Source: Bacteroidota bacterium (lineage in GTDB: Bacteria > Bacteroidota > Bacteroidia > Chitinophagales > Saprospiraceae). From it: 32,871 nucleotides of DNA. The first letter of the stretch is position 1. Every line of letters starts with the position of its first letter. Position numbers and translations under genes: made by a program. The notes below the pieces were generated by a model that worked only from the letters and a program-made list of their open reading frames with translations, did no database searches and was not told where the DNA came from. Location of the stretch: positions 1-32,871 of the forward strand of contig PZPC01000059.1 of assembly GCA_003045895.1 (NCBI GenBank), written 5' to 3'. Of the stretch, positions 1 through 8,315 are shown piece by piece.

Positions 1-301
1 GGCGTTCAGGCCTTGAGGGTGGGCCCCTCCCAAGGGGCTCCTATGCCCCGGCAAGACCTCCCCATTCCAGCCCCCCCAACCAATCCTTCCATCAACCCTT
101 CGCAAACAAGCTATTGGGTTCATCCAAATTTTATTCGCTGCACCACTGGCGGTCAGCATCCGCCTCGAAAAAGAATAACTTATTTGCCCGAAACGAAATA
201 AATCTCAGGCGACTTTTAACGCAGCACGCCTTTCCTGGCGTTACCAGGAAAGGCGTGCTGCATATGTTGTACCCCGTGGGTGTGCGTGCAGAAATGCTGC
301 G
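1..301. other. Non-coding stretch at window start
   Basis: No convincing gene is seen. The short open frames here lack start context, signal peptides or recognisable motifs. The main structure is the long inverted repeat at 221-261, described separately, which lies just past the stop of the minus-strand gene ending at 302. The first 100 bases are C-rich and may be the tail of whatever lies upstream of the window. Confidence 0.5.
221..261. terminator. 18-bp perfect hairpin downstream of DUF5723 gene
   Basis: Positions 221-238 and 244-261 are perfect reverse complements (arm GCAGCACGCCTTTCCTGG) around a 5-nt loop, CGTTA. The hairpin begins 41 bases past the stop of the minus-strand gene ending at 302, so it probably terminates or protects that transcript. 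On the minus strand it is followed by GTTAAAAG rather than a real U-tract, so it is not a textbook intrinsic terminator. Confidence 0.6.
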
Positions 302-1663
302 CTAAAACATCCGGTTCCCTTCGGGTTGGCCCATGGTTTCTTTAGGCTGCCCGAACACCAGGTTCAACCCCACGCGAAAATTGGCGAGGTGGGCATCTTT
401 GGGGCGAAAGGCGGTGATGATATTGTCGGTGGCCAGGAGTACGCGCACGGGTCCCAGGGCAAGGGTGGCATTGGCCCCCAGGTTGTCGAGACGCTCGTTG
501 CGCAAGCCGTAGAAAGCTCCTACCCGCAGAAGGGGCGAAAACTGGACGCTGCCCGTCAGCGCCAGGGCCGCAGTACGGGCTTGCTGGTAATCTTCGGTAA
601 AAGCCAGTACGCCTACCTGGATTTCATCCGACAGTTCATAGTTGGCCCCGAAGTAGTATTTCGCGCCCACGGTAGTCGTGTAGTTGTTGGTCGTCTCGAC
701 GGGCTCGTAGGTGTTGTAGAGCGAATCCACAACGTTGCCAAACGACTCTTCGTTGTCCAGCAGTTGCTGCCCGACGTCGAGGCCTTCAAATTCGTAGCGC
801 CCATCAAGGGTATAATTGGTGACATCTTTTTCCCAGCTGATCTCACCACCCAGGTCCAGGGCGCTGGCCAAGAGCTGGATGCGGCCCAGCTTAACGGCTA
901 TCCCCAAATCGAAAGCCAGACCACTGTTACCCGCCAGGAGGTTTTCGCCCGAGAAATTGCCAAAACCGAAATTTACCCCAATGTCCCGCAGCCCATCGTA
1001 GGAAAGGGTACCAGCGGAGTTGACGGTAAAATCCGCGTCCATGGTCAGCTGGTAGACGTCGTCGCTGGTCGTCAGGCGCAGGTTGTCCCGGGAAGTATTC
1101 AGGTTGGAGCCTCCGCTGAGCAACTTCACTTTTCCACCCACCTGTACATTTTCACCAAACTGGTAGGAAGCACCTAGTGCAATTTCGTGGTAGGCGGTCA
1201 GGTCGAAGGAGGGGCCGAAACTGATGGTTTGTCCAATGAACTGGGCATTGCCCTCCCAGATCAGCTGGGCCAACGTTTTGGGGTAATCAATGAGGGCATT
1301 GAAGCGCAGGCGGTGGCCCAGGCTCAATCCCAACCGACCGATTTTAATCCCAAAACCGATGGTCTCGATGTCCAGGTTTTCGCGCAGGGTATTTTGGGTG
1401 CCCAGTTGGCCAATGGCGTTGCCGATGTCCAGTACCTGGGTCCCGTTTTCGTCCACGACCAGGTCGTTGAAGGTGATATTGGTCACCCAGAGGTTGTTGT
1501 ACAAGCCGGGAAGATTGACCACAATTCCCTGCGGCTGGAGGGCCGGATTGGCATTCAGTGCCTGCCAGCTATTGGTGAGTAGGTGGCTGCTGAGGTCATT
1601 TTGGCCCAGCAACCAACCGCCACCAGTAAGTACCAGTGCAGTAAGGATATATTTTAAATTCAT
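302..1663 (-). CDS. DUF5723-like outer-membrane protein
   Basis: A 453-residue protein with an N-terminal signal peptide (MNLKYILTALVLTGGGWLLG, cleaved near residue 20). The rest is rich in alternating hydrophobic/polar beta-strands, glycines and aromatic residues, ending in a short C-terminal tail. The early 'SWQALNANPALQPQ' segment and overall pattern match the DUF5723 family of Bacteroidota, thought to form outer-membrane barrels related to the PorV/FadL fold. The function is unknown. It lies 66 bp downstream of a same-strand lipoprotein gene and is probably co-transcribed with it. The ATG at 1663 is the only start that gives a signal peptide. The family call rests on recognition of the sequence and was not checked by a search. 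Confidence 0.72.
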   Translation of the reverse strand: MNLKYILTALVLTGGGWLLGQNDLSSHLLTNSWQALNANPALQPQGIVVNLPGLYNNLWVTNITFNDLVVDENGTQVLDIGNAIGQLGTQNTLRENLDIETIGFGIKIGRLGLSLGHRLRFNALIDYPKTLAQLIWEGNAQFIGQTISFGPSFDLTAYHEIALGASYQFGENVQVGGKVKLLSGGSNLNTSRDNLRLTTSDDVYQLTMDADFTVNSAGTLSYDGLRDIGVNFGFGNFSGENLLAGNSGLAFDLGIAVKLGRIQLLASALDLGGEISWEKDVTNYTLDGRYEFEGLDVGQQLLDNEESFGNVVDSLYNTYEPVETTNNYTTTVGAKYYFGANYELSDEIQVGVLAFTEDYQQARTAALALTGSVQFSPLLRVGAFYGLRNERLDNLGANATLALGPVRVLLATDNIITAFRPKDAHLANFRVGLNLVFGQPKETMGQPEGNRMF

Positions 1664-1729
1664 GATTTTTTTTGATTAATATATAAACGGCTCCGCGCTG
1701 ATGGAGGACGCCCCCAACAAGCACGATCC

Positions 1730-3283
1730 CTACTGTCCTGAGACGCCAAAAATGGCTCCGAGTTTTATTTTAACATCCTGGTTATCGAGGATTTGCACCG
1801 ACTGCTGCCCTTCGGTGGTGGTGAAGAACGTTGCCACCAATTCCAGTTGGGTCGCTTGCTGAATAGCCTTGAACCGGGGTTCCGGAAAATCGGAGTAGGT
1901 GACCACTTCCGTCGTCCCGGTGGGTCGGCCTACCGCATCTACCGGCGCGCCAGAAACGATCCGCTGGGCGGTATTGAACAGCGAATCCAGTACGGTACCG
2001 TTCGGATCCAGAAAATAGCCCTGCACCCCAATGGCAATGGGCATGGCGTTTTCGGTCACCAGTTTAAATTCGGCATAGTCGACTTTATCCAGGGAGTTGA
2101 ACGCCAGGCTGAAGGTGTCGCGCACCCCAAAATTGATGGCTGAGCCATACAGTGGCAGGTCTACATCTACCCGCACCACGTAGTAAGAACTATCGGTAAT
2201 AAATCCCCGCAGATTGGTGTTTCCCGCCGGATTAGTCGCCGCATCCACATCGTAGTCAATCGCTATCGGCCCGGATCCCAGTACCTCACGGATGTTGGAA
2301 TTGCTCTGGTTGAAGACAAAATTGGTGGACTTGACCTGCCCCACTTCGTTCAGCGTTGGGTAGGGAAAATCAATGCCGTTGGTAATGTATTCACTCTCCA
2401 GCGGCAAAATAGTACCATTTACATTAACGATATTGAAGACATTAATGACCGACCGCGTCGGTAAGCCAAAAGAATTTTGGAAGTTGAAGGTAATGACTGG
2501 TTCTTCGAAAAAGACATCGCCCCGGATCCAGTTGTCAAAGAAGTCGATCTTGATGGTATCCCGGCCGCTGGAATGCTGTATTTGCCCCAGGTATCCTTCG
2601 GCGTAGCTAAAAGCGAGGTTTTGAATGAGGATAAACGTATTCCCGGAAGGGTCCACGGCAACGCCGTCGCTATCGATGGCGGAATAATTCACGTAGATGG
2701 AATCGTTTTCGGGGGTAATCACGTACCCGTCGAGATTGATGGGGCTGAGGGCATTGTTCAGGGAGGGGCAATCACCGGTGCCGGAATACGCCGCCAAATT
2801 GCGGGTGACGGTGAGGGGCACGCCATTGCGGACCACCGTTGGGAAGGTCAGCGTAGCCGTAATGGCTTTATTGTGGCAATTGGTAATGAGCCAACTCAGG
2901 CTACCTTGCTTGAGTTCCATGCGGTCGATATCCAGCCCATCGGGGCCGGAAAATGGCAGCGCCTGGCGAGAAGTAGTAATGGGAATAATACCCGCTTGCG
3001 AAAGCGTCTCATTAATGGCGGCAAAAACATCGTCGGCGTTTTCGGTCAGGACATCTCCACTGTACTGCAGGCGCAACAGGCCGTTGGGCAGTACGGTGAG
3101 AACGGAATTTTCTTCGAAGTTTTCCAGCAGCGTCCGCATCGAAAAGCTGGTATTTACCAAAGGCACGGCATACTCGGCCTGGTAGTTGGCCCGTTCCGCG
3201 TCTTCTATTTCGGCAAACTGGTTGCAGCTTACCGAAAGCACTATTGCAAAAAGCAACAGCTGGCTAAATGGTTTCAATAACAT
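1730..3283 (-). CDS. Secreted lipoprotein of unknown function
   Basis: About 517 residues from the chosen start. The ATG at 3283 gives MLLKPFSQLLLFAIVLSVSC, a lipoprotein signal peptide with a lipobox (SVSC) followed by an N/E/D-rich spacer. An in-frame start at 3376 would add 31 residues containing KKR and three cysteines ahead of the signal, and is unlikely. The mature part looks beta-rich, with many Thr/Asn/Val residues, no catalytic motif I recognise and no C-terminal sorting domain. The protein probably sits on the periplasmic or outer face of the outer membrane. A consensus promoter lies at 3396-3424. The downstream DUF5723-like barrel gene suggests the two products act together, which is inference from spacing only. 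Confidence 0.7.
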   Translation of the reverse strand: MLLKPFSQLLLFAIVLSVSCNQFAEIEDAERANYQAEYAVPLVNTSFSMRTLLENFEENSVLTVLPNGLLRLQYSGDVLTENADDVFAAINETLSQAGIIPITTSRQALPFSGPDGLDIDRMELKQGSLSWLITNCHNKAITATLTFPTVVRNGVPLTVTRNLAAYSGTGDCPSLNNALSPINLDGYVITPENDSIYVNYSAIDSDGVAVDPSGNTFILIQNLAFSYAEGYLGQIQHSSGRDTIKIDFFDNWIRGDVFFEEPVITFNFQNSFGLPTRSVINVFNIVNVNGTILPLESEYITNGIDFPYPTLNEVGQVKSTNFVFNQSNSNIREVLGSGPIAIDYDVDAATNPAGNTNLRGFITDSSYYVVRVDVDLPLYGSAINFGVRDTFSLAFNSLDKVDYAEFKLVTENAMPIAIGVQGYFLDPNGTVLDSLFNTAQRIVSGAPVDAVGRPTGTTEVVTYSDFPEPRFKAIQQATQLELVATFFTTTEGQQSVQILDNQDVKIKLGAIFGVSGQ

Positions 3284-3395
3284 AACCTGATCTTGTTTTG
3301 AAAGTCTGAAAAATATACACGCAGCGGGGCATCGCTTCTTGGGTGTAAATGGCAATAGAGGATGTTGCTCAGACAAATTGTTATAATAACATTTG

Positions 3396-3424
3396 CAAAG
3401 ATAAGCTAAAAGCTGACAGGCAAA
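3396..3424 (-). promoter_or_regulatory. Bacteroidota-type promoter for the lipoprotein gene
   Basis: Read on the minus strand, TTTG (3424-3421), a 17-nt spacer, then TATCTTTG (3403-3396), matching the -33/-7 consensus TTG-N17-23-TAnnTTTG. The predicted transcript start near 3389 gives a leader of about 105 nt before the ATG at 3283. Confidence 0.6.
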
Positions 3425-3527
3425 TCAGCTATCCGGTTAAAAACGCAGGATAGCAGACAAAAATTATCCCACCTTTAACCGCAACTACTTATCTTGGCCC
3501 AAGAACGACCTCGCTTAGCCCCACTGT

Positions 3528-4745
3528 ATGCAACCAGCAACACCCCATACCTATGATCAGGCACAACTGCTGACCGCCGCGCGCGCGCACGTTGCTGCGC
3601 TAAGCCTGCAGTACCAGGATGCCCGCCGGGTACTCCACGATGATCGCCTGGGCAGCTTCCTGGAACAAACCGTATTGGCCTTTGGACAAGCGGAAGGAAC
3701 TGCTGCTGATGCTGTTCTGGTGGCCCGGTTGGGAGCGCTTTTCTATCCGGCGGGCAGCCGCATCAATGACCGCCAACCCGGCACAGCAGCCCGCGAAGCA
3801 GCCCGGCAGTGGCTGGAAAGTCAGGCGCAAAACGCCCTGGTTGCCCCGGTCACCGCCTGCCTGGCCGAAGTTTTCCAACACCAGCCCCAATCACCCGCGG
3901 CAAACTTGCTGCACGATGCGCTGGTAGGCATCTACACCGATGAACCGCCCCACCACTGGGCCAGCCTGCACGAACTCGAGTTGGCCCTCGTTGCGGGTAC
4001 CGCCGATCGGCAAGGGCAAGCGCAGCTGCGCCTGCAGGAATTACAAGGTATCCGCTACACCACCAATGCCGGCCGCCAACGCTGGCAAGGGCTGGTCGGG
4101 CAGCAAATGCTCGAACAAAAGAAGCGGCTGGATAAATTGCGCCGCGATCAGGGCCTGGCAATGGCAACCGACACCAACGGACCGCCGCTTCCTTTCGGAA
4201 AAATGGAAGCGGACATCCCCATTCGGACGGCCCAAACGTATTTCCGGGTGGTGTATCGCAACCATATCAACCTGAGTGCGATTGCCGACAACAAAGCCAA
4301 TATTATGATCAGCGTCAACGCCATCCTGATCAGTGTACTCATCACCTTTTTGTCCTATCGCAACATTGCCGAAACCCAACCCATGATTCTCCTGCCCGTC
4401 GTCATTTTTCTGGTAACGGGGTTGGCCTCGCTGATCTTTGCGGTTCTTTCTGCCCGACCAAAGGTTACCCGGCTCAGCGAAAGCAAAACCGGTAGTGGCC
4501 GCCCGGGCAGCGGTCTGGCATTTTTTGGTAATTTTGTCGAACTGTCTTTACCAGCCTACGAAACCGCCATGGACGAATTGCTGCAAGACGGGAGCCAACT
4601 TATCGGTAGCATGGTGGAAGATCTGTATCACCTGGGAAAAGTACTGGATAAAAAATACCGCTACCTATCCATCGCCTACAATATTTTCATGGTAGGCCTG
4701 GTTGTTACGGTAGCTTTGTTTCTTTTTACTTTACTCGCTTCGTAG
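3528..4745 (+). CDS. Pycsar-effector-like (DUF5706) membrane protein with degenerate HD domain
   Basis: 405 residues. The C-terminal half is typical of the DUF5706/PycTM family: residues 238-277 (RNHINLSAIADNKANIMISV then a first membrane helix at about 260-276), a second helix at 286-308 ending in 'SARPKVT', the 'FFGNF' block at 332-336, 'DLYHLGKVLDKKYRYLS' at 365-381 and a third helix at 383-403. In many Bacteroidota homologues an HD phosphohydrolase domain precedes this module. Here residues 20-205 keep the helical pattern, but the H-D site (usually 'WFHDTG') reads 'LFYPAGS' at 71-77 and the early 'H-N-Y-x-H' region reads 'LQYQDARRV', so the metal site appears lost. PycTM effectors respond to cCMP/cUMP and disrupt the inner membrane during phage defence. 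No cyclase is visible in the window, so a defence role is unproven and a housekeeping role is possible. It probably forms an operon with the phosphotransferase 10 bp downstream. Confidence 0.85.
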   Translation: MQPATPHTYDQAQLLTAARAHVAALSLQYQDARRVLHDDRLGSFLEQTVLAFGQAEGTAADAVLVARLGALFYPAGSRINDRQPGTAAREAARQWLESQAQNALVAPVTACLAEVFQHQPQSPAANLLHDALVGIYTDEPPHHWASLHELELALVAGTADRQGQAQLRLQELQGIRYTTNAGRQRWQGLVGQQMLEQKKRLDKLRRDQGLAMATDTNGPPLPFGKMEADIPIRTAQTYFRVVYRNHINLSAIADNKANIMISVNAILISVLITFLSYRNIAETQPMILLPVVIFLVTGLASLIFAVLSARPKVTRLSESKTGSGRPGSGLAFFGNFVELSLPAYETAMDELLQDGSQLIGSMVEDLYHLGKVLDKKYRYLSIAYNIFMVGLVVTVALFLFTLLAS

Positions 4746-4755
4746 CGCTTTTATT

Positions 4756-5826
4756 ATGTTAGACCAACCCAAGGCCACCCGCAAGGGAGAAGAACTGGAT
4801 CAGGAAAAGCTCAGCCGCTATTTGCGCGATCACCTTTCCGGTTTCCAGACCATTGAATTTATCCGGCAGTTTCCCGGTGGTTTTTCCAACCTCACCTACC
4901 TGATCAGCACCAACCTGGGGGAATGGGTGCTGCGCCAGCCTCCCCGGGGTGCCAACATCAAATCGGCCCACGATATGGCCCGCGAATTCCGGGTACTCCA
5001 AACCCTTCAAGGCATCTACGGCCGTATCCCCGAACCGATCCACCTGTGTGAAGATGCCAGCATCCTGGGTAGCCCTTTTTACCTGATGGAACGGGTGAAA
5101 GGCCTGATTTTGCGCAATTCCCCACCGCCGGGCTACGACCTGAACCCCACCCGTATGCGCGCCATTTCGGGCGCAGCCGTCGACAACCTCGCCATGCTCC
5201 ACCAGATTGATATCACCTCCACCGGTTTACTGGAGTTGGGCAAACCCGAGGGTTATACCGCCCGCCAGGTTACGGGTTGGATAAAACGCTACCGCAACGC
5301 CCAAACCGACGACATTGCCGCCCTGGATCAACTGGCCGACTGGATGGAGAAAAACCAGACCCCCGACGATTACCCAGGACTGATCCACAACGATTACAAA
5401 TACGACAACCTGGTGCTCGACCAGGATGAACCCGCCCGAATCCTGGCCGTTCTCGATTGGGAGATGGCAACCGTAGGGGATACCCGCATGGACCTGGGTA
5501 CCAGCCTGGCCTACTGGTGCGAGGCACCGGAAGCCGAGGTCATGCAACTGGCTGCCAGCAACCTGACCTGGCTGCCGGGCAACCTCACGCGGACCGAAGT
5601 GGTGGCGCGCTACAACCAGACGACGGGGCACAACCTCGACGATATTCTTTTCCACTTTGTCTATGGCGCTTTTAAAATTGCGGTGATCATACAACAAATT
5701 TATGCGCGCTGGAAAAAAGGCTATACGACGGACCCTCGTTTTGAACCACTCATCCACGCCGTCCATTACTTTGGCAACCTGGGTAGCCGGGCGATTGAAA
5801 AAGACCGCATCAGTAATTTGTTCTAA
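4756..5826 (+). CDS. APH-family phosphotransferase (ACAD10/11-type)
   Basis: 356 residues with a protein-kinase-like fold of the APH/choline kinase superfamily. Visible motifs: a glycine-rich nucleotide loop (GGFSNLTY, 41-48), the lysine-position strand 'EWVLRQPP' (56-63, where Arg replaces Lys as is common in this subgroup), the catalytic loop HNDYKYDNL (211-219) and the Mg-binding 'VLDWEMATVGD' (232-242). This subgroup resembles the kinase domain of ACAD10/11, which phosphorylates 4-hydroxyacyl-CoAs, and bacterial 'phosphotransferase family protein' entries usually sit near fatty-acid genes. Here no acyl-CoA gene is adjacent. The gene starts 10 bp after the DUF5706-like gene, so they are probably co-transcribed. 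The substrate cannot be deduced. An aminoglycoside-resistance role is unlikely. Confidence 0.87.
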   Translation: MLDQPKATRKGEELDQEKLSRYLRDHLSGFQTIEFIRQFPGGFSNLTYLISTNLGEWVLRQPPRGANIKSAHDMAREFRVLQTLQGIYGRIPEPIHLCEDASILGSPFYLMERVKGLILRNSPPPGYDLNPTRMRAISGAAVDNLAMLHQIDITSTGLLELGKPEGYTARQVTGWIKRYRNAQTDDIAALDQLADWMEKNQTPDDYPGLIHNDYKYDNLVLDQDEPARILAVLDWEMATVGDTRMDLGTSLAYWCEAPEAEVMQLAASNLTWLPGNLTRTEVVARYNQTTGHNLDDILFHFVYGAFKIAVIIQQIYARWKKGYTTDPRFEPLIHAVHYFGNLGSRAIEKDRISNLF

Positions 5827-5974
5827 AGCTTGTAAAAAACACTAACTTTATTCCTCACCTGGCTTTTGGCGCTGGTACGTTAAAAAAAGACTAAATAATT
5901 AGTAGAGGTAAAACAGAAAAACCCCGTGCCATCGTTCAATACGCTCAAACAAGTACCTGACTTTAACTTGCACC

Positions 5975-6000
5975 CTCGCTAACGGACGGCCGTTAGTGAG
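5975..6000 (+). promoter_or_regulatory. Hairpin in the leader of the glucosaminidase gene
   Basis: CTCGCTAACGG (5975-5985) pairs with CCGTTAGTGAG (5990-6000) over 11 bp, with one G-U pair and a 4-nt ACGG loop. It ends 15 nt before the ATG at 6016 and is not followed by a U-tract, so it is better explained as a 5'-UTR structure or an operator than as a terminator. Function not known. Confidence 0.4.
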
Positions 6001-6015
6001 CCAATACCTACTGTA

Positions 6016-7434
6016 ATGCAAAAGAAACCGCAACTGCTTGGCTTACTGCTTATCCTGAGTTTTTCTGCTTTTGCCCAAATGGGCGAAATACAATTGGCTT
6101 ACATTGAGCGCTACAAAGATATTGCTATTCGGGAGATGGAACGCGCCGGCATTCCCGCCAGTATTAAGTTGGCGCAAGGCATCCTGGAATCGGATTCGGG
6201 GCAGAGCACGCTGGCCCGACGGGTCAACAATCACTTTGGGATTAAGTGTGGTGCCAATTGGAAGGGCGAGACCTTTTACAAAGAAGACGACGACTACAAC
6301 GACCAGGGGCAAATTGTAAAAAGCTGCTTTCGGGGCTACAAAAATGGCGATGCTTCCTACGTGGCCCACTCTGAATTCCTGCGCGACCCGGCCAAGGCCT
6401 TCCGCTACGGCTTCCTCTTTCGGCTCGACCCCAAGGATTACCAGCGGTGGGCCTACGGCCTCCGGCAGGCAGGCTACGCAACCAGTGCGACCTATTCCGA
6501 GCAGCTCATCACCCTCATCGAACGCTACCAATTGTACCGTTTTGACAACATGACCCTCATTGATGTAGACACCCCTACCGAGATTGTGGCCGTCGGTATT
6601 CTTAGCAACAATGACGTGCGTTATACCGTAGTGAACAAAGGCGAACGGCTCGAAGACCTGGCCCGACGGGTGGACGTGAGCGTGCGCAACCTCATCAGCT
6701 ACAACGAAAACATCCAGCTGGACCAGAACAACCTGACGGAAGGGGAGCGGGTCTATTTGCAACCCAAGCGCAATAGCTACCGGGGCCAGCAGAAATTCCA
6801 CAGCGTCGAGGCAGGAGAAAGCATGTTTGCGATTTCACAAAAATACGCCGTCAAACTCAGCAAGCTCTTCAAGCGCAACCGCCTGGAAAACGGCCAGGAA
6901 CCCCGGGCCAACGAAAAAATAAAGCTGCGGGGATGCCGGGTGAAGGAGCCCCCGGCTCTGCGTTCGGCCAGGGACGAGACACGCCCCACTAATACGACCG
7001 CCCCGGTTTTGCCCAATGGGGAGCTGGACATGGAAGAGCCCGCCACCGACGTGCGCCCGCCCACTTCGCGCCCTACTTCACCTACGCCTCCGCCGCCAGT
7101 GACGGTGAAGCCTGAGATGCCCGGTAATACAGGCACCCAACCCGACGCACCGGTTATCATCATCAGCCCGGGCAGCCAACCCGCCAAGCCAGCTCCTACA
7201 ACACCGGCGCCAGCGCCAAAGCCCGCCCCTACTACGGGTAATAACCCTCCGCCAGTGGTACAACCCGCACCGGCACCCCCGGCTACCGGCAGCCCCGTTT
7301 ACCACACGGTAATCAGCGGCGAAACCCTCTACGCGATTTCGCGCCGCTACAATACCACGGTGGAAAAAATCAAACAACTGAACGGCCTGACGACCGACAC
7401 CATCAGCGTGGGTGCCCGTTTGCGGGTACAATAG
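6016..7434 (+). CDS. Secreted glucosaminidase with three LysM domains
   Basis: 472 residues. A signal peptide (residues 1-20, ending SAFA) is followed by a FlgJ/LytD-type glucosaminidase domain (about 25-175). 'KLAQGILESDSGQSTLA' at 51-67 carries the likely catalytic Glu58, and 'NNHFGIKC' is also typical of the family. Two LysM repeats (about 203-253 and 262-306) follow, then a Pro/Thr/Ala-rich linker (about 325-425) and a well-conserved third LysM at the C-terminus ('YHTVISGETLYAISRRYN'). The enzyme should cleave beta-1,4 GlcNAc-MurNAc bonds in peptidoglycan, with LysM anchoring it to the wall. It is likely periplasmic or outer-membrane exported and used for wall remodelling or daughter-cell separation. 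It is a single-gene unit, with a leader hairpin upstream and a strong hairpin 1 nt after the stop codon. Confidence 0.9.
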   Translation: MQKKPQLLGLLLILSFSAFAQMGEIQLAYIERYKDIAIREMERAGIPASIKLAQGILESDSGQSTLARRVNNHFGIKCGANWKGETFYKEDDDYNDQGQIVKSCFRGYKNGDASYVAHSEFLRDPAKAFRYGFLFRLDPKDYQRWAYGLRQAGYATSATYSEQLITLIERYQLYRFDNMTLIDVDTPTEIVAVGILSNNDVRYTVVNKGERLEDLARRVDVSVRNLISYNENIQLDQNNLTEGERVYLQPKRNSYRGQQKFHSVEAGESMFAISQKYAVKLSKLFKRNRLENGQEPRANEKIKLRGCRVKEPPALRSARDETRPTNTTAPVLPNGELDMEEPATDVRPPTSRPTSPTPPPPVTVKPEMPGNTGTQPDAPVIIISPGSQPAKPAPTTPAPAPKPAPTTGNNPPPVVQPAPAPPATGSPVYHTVISGETLYAISRRYNTTVEKIKQLNGLTTDTISVGARLRVQ

Positions 7435-7435
7435 G

Positions 7436-7477
7436 GTACAAAGGTGGTGTTTTGCAAAAAAAACACCACCTTTGTAC
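7436..7477 (+). terminator. 18-bp perfect hairpin after the glucosaminidase gene
   Basis: GTACAAAGGTGGTGTTTT (7436-7453) and its exact reverse complement (7460-7477) surround a 6-nt loop, GCAAAA. The hairpin starts 1 nt after the stop codon. The right arm is followed by ATTCTTTATG, a weak U-rich stretch. It should end the glucosaminidase transcript and separates it from the next same-strand gene at 7544. Confidence 0.75.
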
Positions 7478-7543
7478 ATTCTTTATGCAATGGCGGAAGT
7501 GCTCCTGTAAAAGGAATTCCCTCCCCGTGGAACACACAGAAAT

Positions 7544-8308
7544 ATGCAATTAAAACTACCTTTTTTGGCGCTTTGCCTGGGCTTGGCCACGGTCATCTCA
7601 GCACAAGATGGCGGAACCTATTACGGCATCAAAGGTGGACTGACGATCGGCACCCAGCAATGGAATACCTTCGACCGCGACCCCCTCATCGGCTACCACA
7701 CCATCCTGACGGTGGAGAGCCTTCCCGTGGAGGATAAGTTTTCGCTCTTCGCCCAGGTCGGTTACCACCTCAAAGGCAGCGCCATCCGGCGGAGCTTGTT
7801 CGGCAATCCGTTCAATGCCAACCTGGTTTCCTTCCCGCCCCAGAAATTTGAGTTCCACAATATCAGCTTATCCGTTGGCGCCAAGCAGGTCTTTGGCGAG
7901 GTCAACAAGAGTAAACTGTACTACCTCTTCGGCATCCGGGGCGATTATACCATGGGTACCAACCTCGATGAATACGAAATTTTCGTTGAACGCAATCCCA
8001 ACTTTGCGGGTATCTATCCCCTCAATATCTATTACAGCGGAGAGACTTTGTTGGGCGTCCGGCGGCTCAATTATGGCTTCCTGGCGGGTGGCGGAATCAC
8101 CCTTCCCTTTTCAGAATTCGTAGAAGGCCTCCTGGAATTTACCGTCAACCCCGACTTTTCCCTCCAGTACGAGCAACCTTCGATTCCCAATGTTGTCGAT
8201 CCTTTTTCCGGACAAACCCGCTCCATTCCCGAACGCAAAATCCGCAACCTGACCTTCGAAATAACCGTCGGTTTTCGGTTTTTGAAGAAAGTAGAATACA
8301 TAGACTAA
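7544..8308 (+). CDS. Outer-membrane beta-barrel protein, function unknown
   Basis: 254 residues. A signal peptide ([20 protein letters not shown], 1-20) precedes a chain of alternating beta-strands typical of the 8-12-stranded 'outer membrane protein beta-barrel' domains of Bacteroidota: '[11 protein letters not shown]' near the start, '[13 protein letters not shown]', '[15 protein letters not shown]' and a terminal '[15 protein letters not shown]'. It ends 7 bp before lptB, and the pair probably shares a transcript with the two lipoprotein genes after lptB. A role in lipopolysaccharide transport is suggested only by this context. Confidence 0.75.
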   Translation: MQLKLPFLALCLGLATVISAQDGGTYYGIKGGLTIGTQQWNTFDRDPLIGYHTILTVESLPVEDKFSLFAQVGYHLKGSAIRRSLFGNPFNANLVSFPPQKFEFHNISLSVGAKQVFGEVNKSKLYYLFGIRGDYTMGTNLDEYEIFVERNPNFAGIYPLNIYYSGETLLGVRRLNYGFLAGGGITLPFSEFVEGLLEFTVNPDFSLQYEQPSIPNVVDPFSGQTRSIPERKIRNLTFEITVGFRFLKKVEYID

Positions 8309-8315
8309 ACCCGTT

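Noticed and set aside
326-1177. Long plus-strand open frame opposite the DUF5723-like gene
   Set aside because: The minus-strand protein has a signal peptide and a barrel pattern. The plus-strand product has neither and looks like an antisense shadow.
2477-3280. Long plus-strand open frame opposite the lipoprotein gene
   Set aside because: No signal, motif or promoter in that direction, and the opposite strand carries a lipobox and a consensus promoter.
3488-3497. TATCTTGG upstream of the DUF5706-like gene as a promoter -7 box
   Set aside because: One mismatch from TAnnTTTG and no TTG at the right distance. A similar TATCTTGC precedes the helicase gene, but support is too weak to list either.
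3528-5826. Complete Pycsar defence operon
   Set aside because: No adenylate/guanylate-cyclase-fold pyrimidine cyclase lies beside the effector-like gene. The neighbour is an APH-fold kinase.
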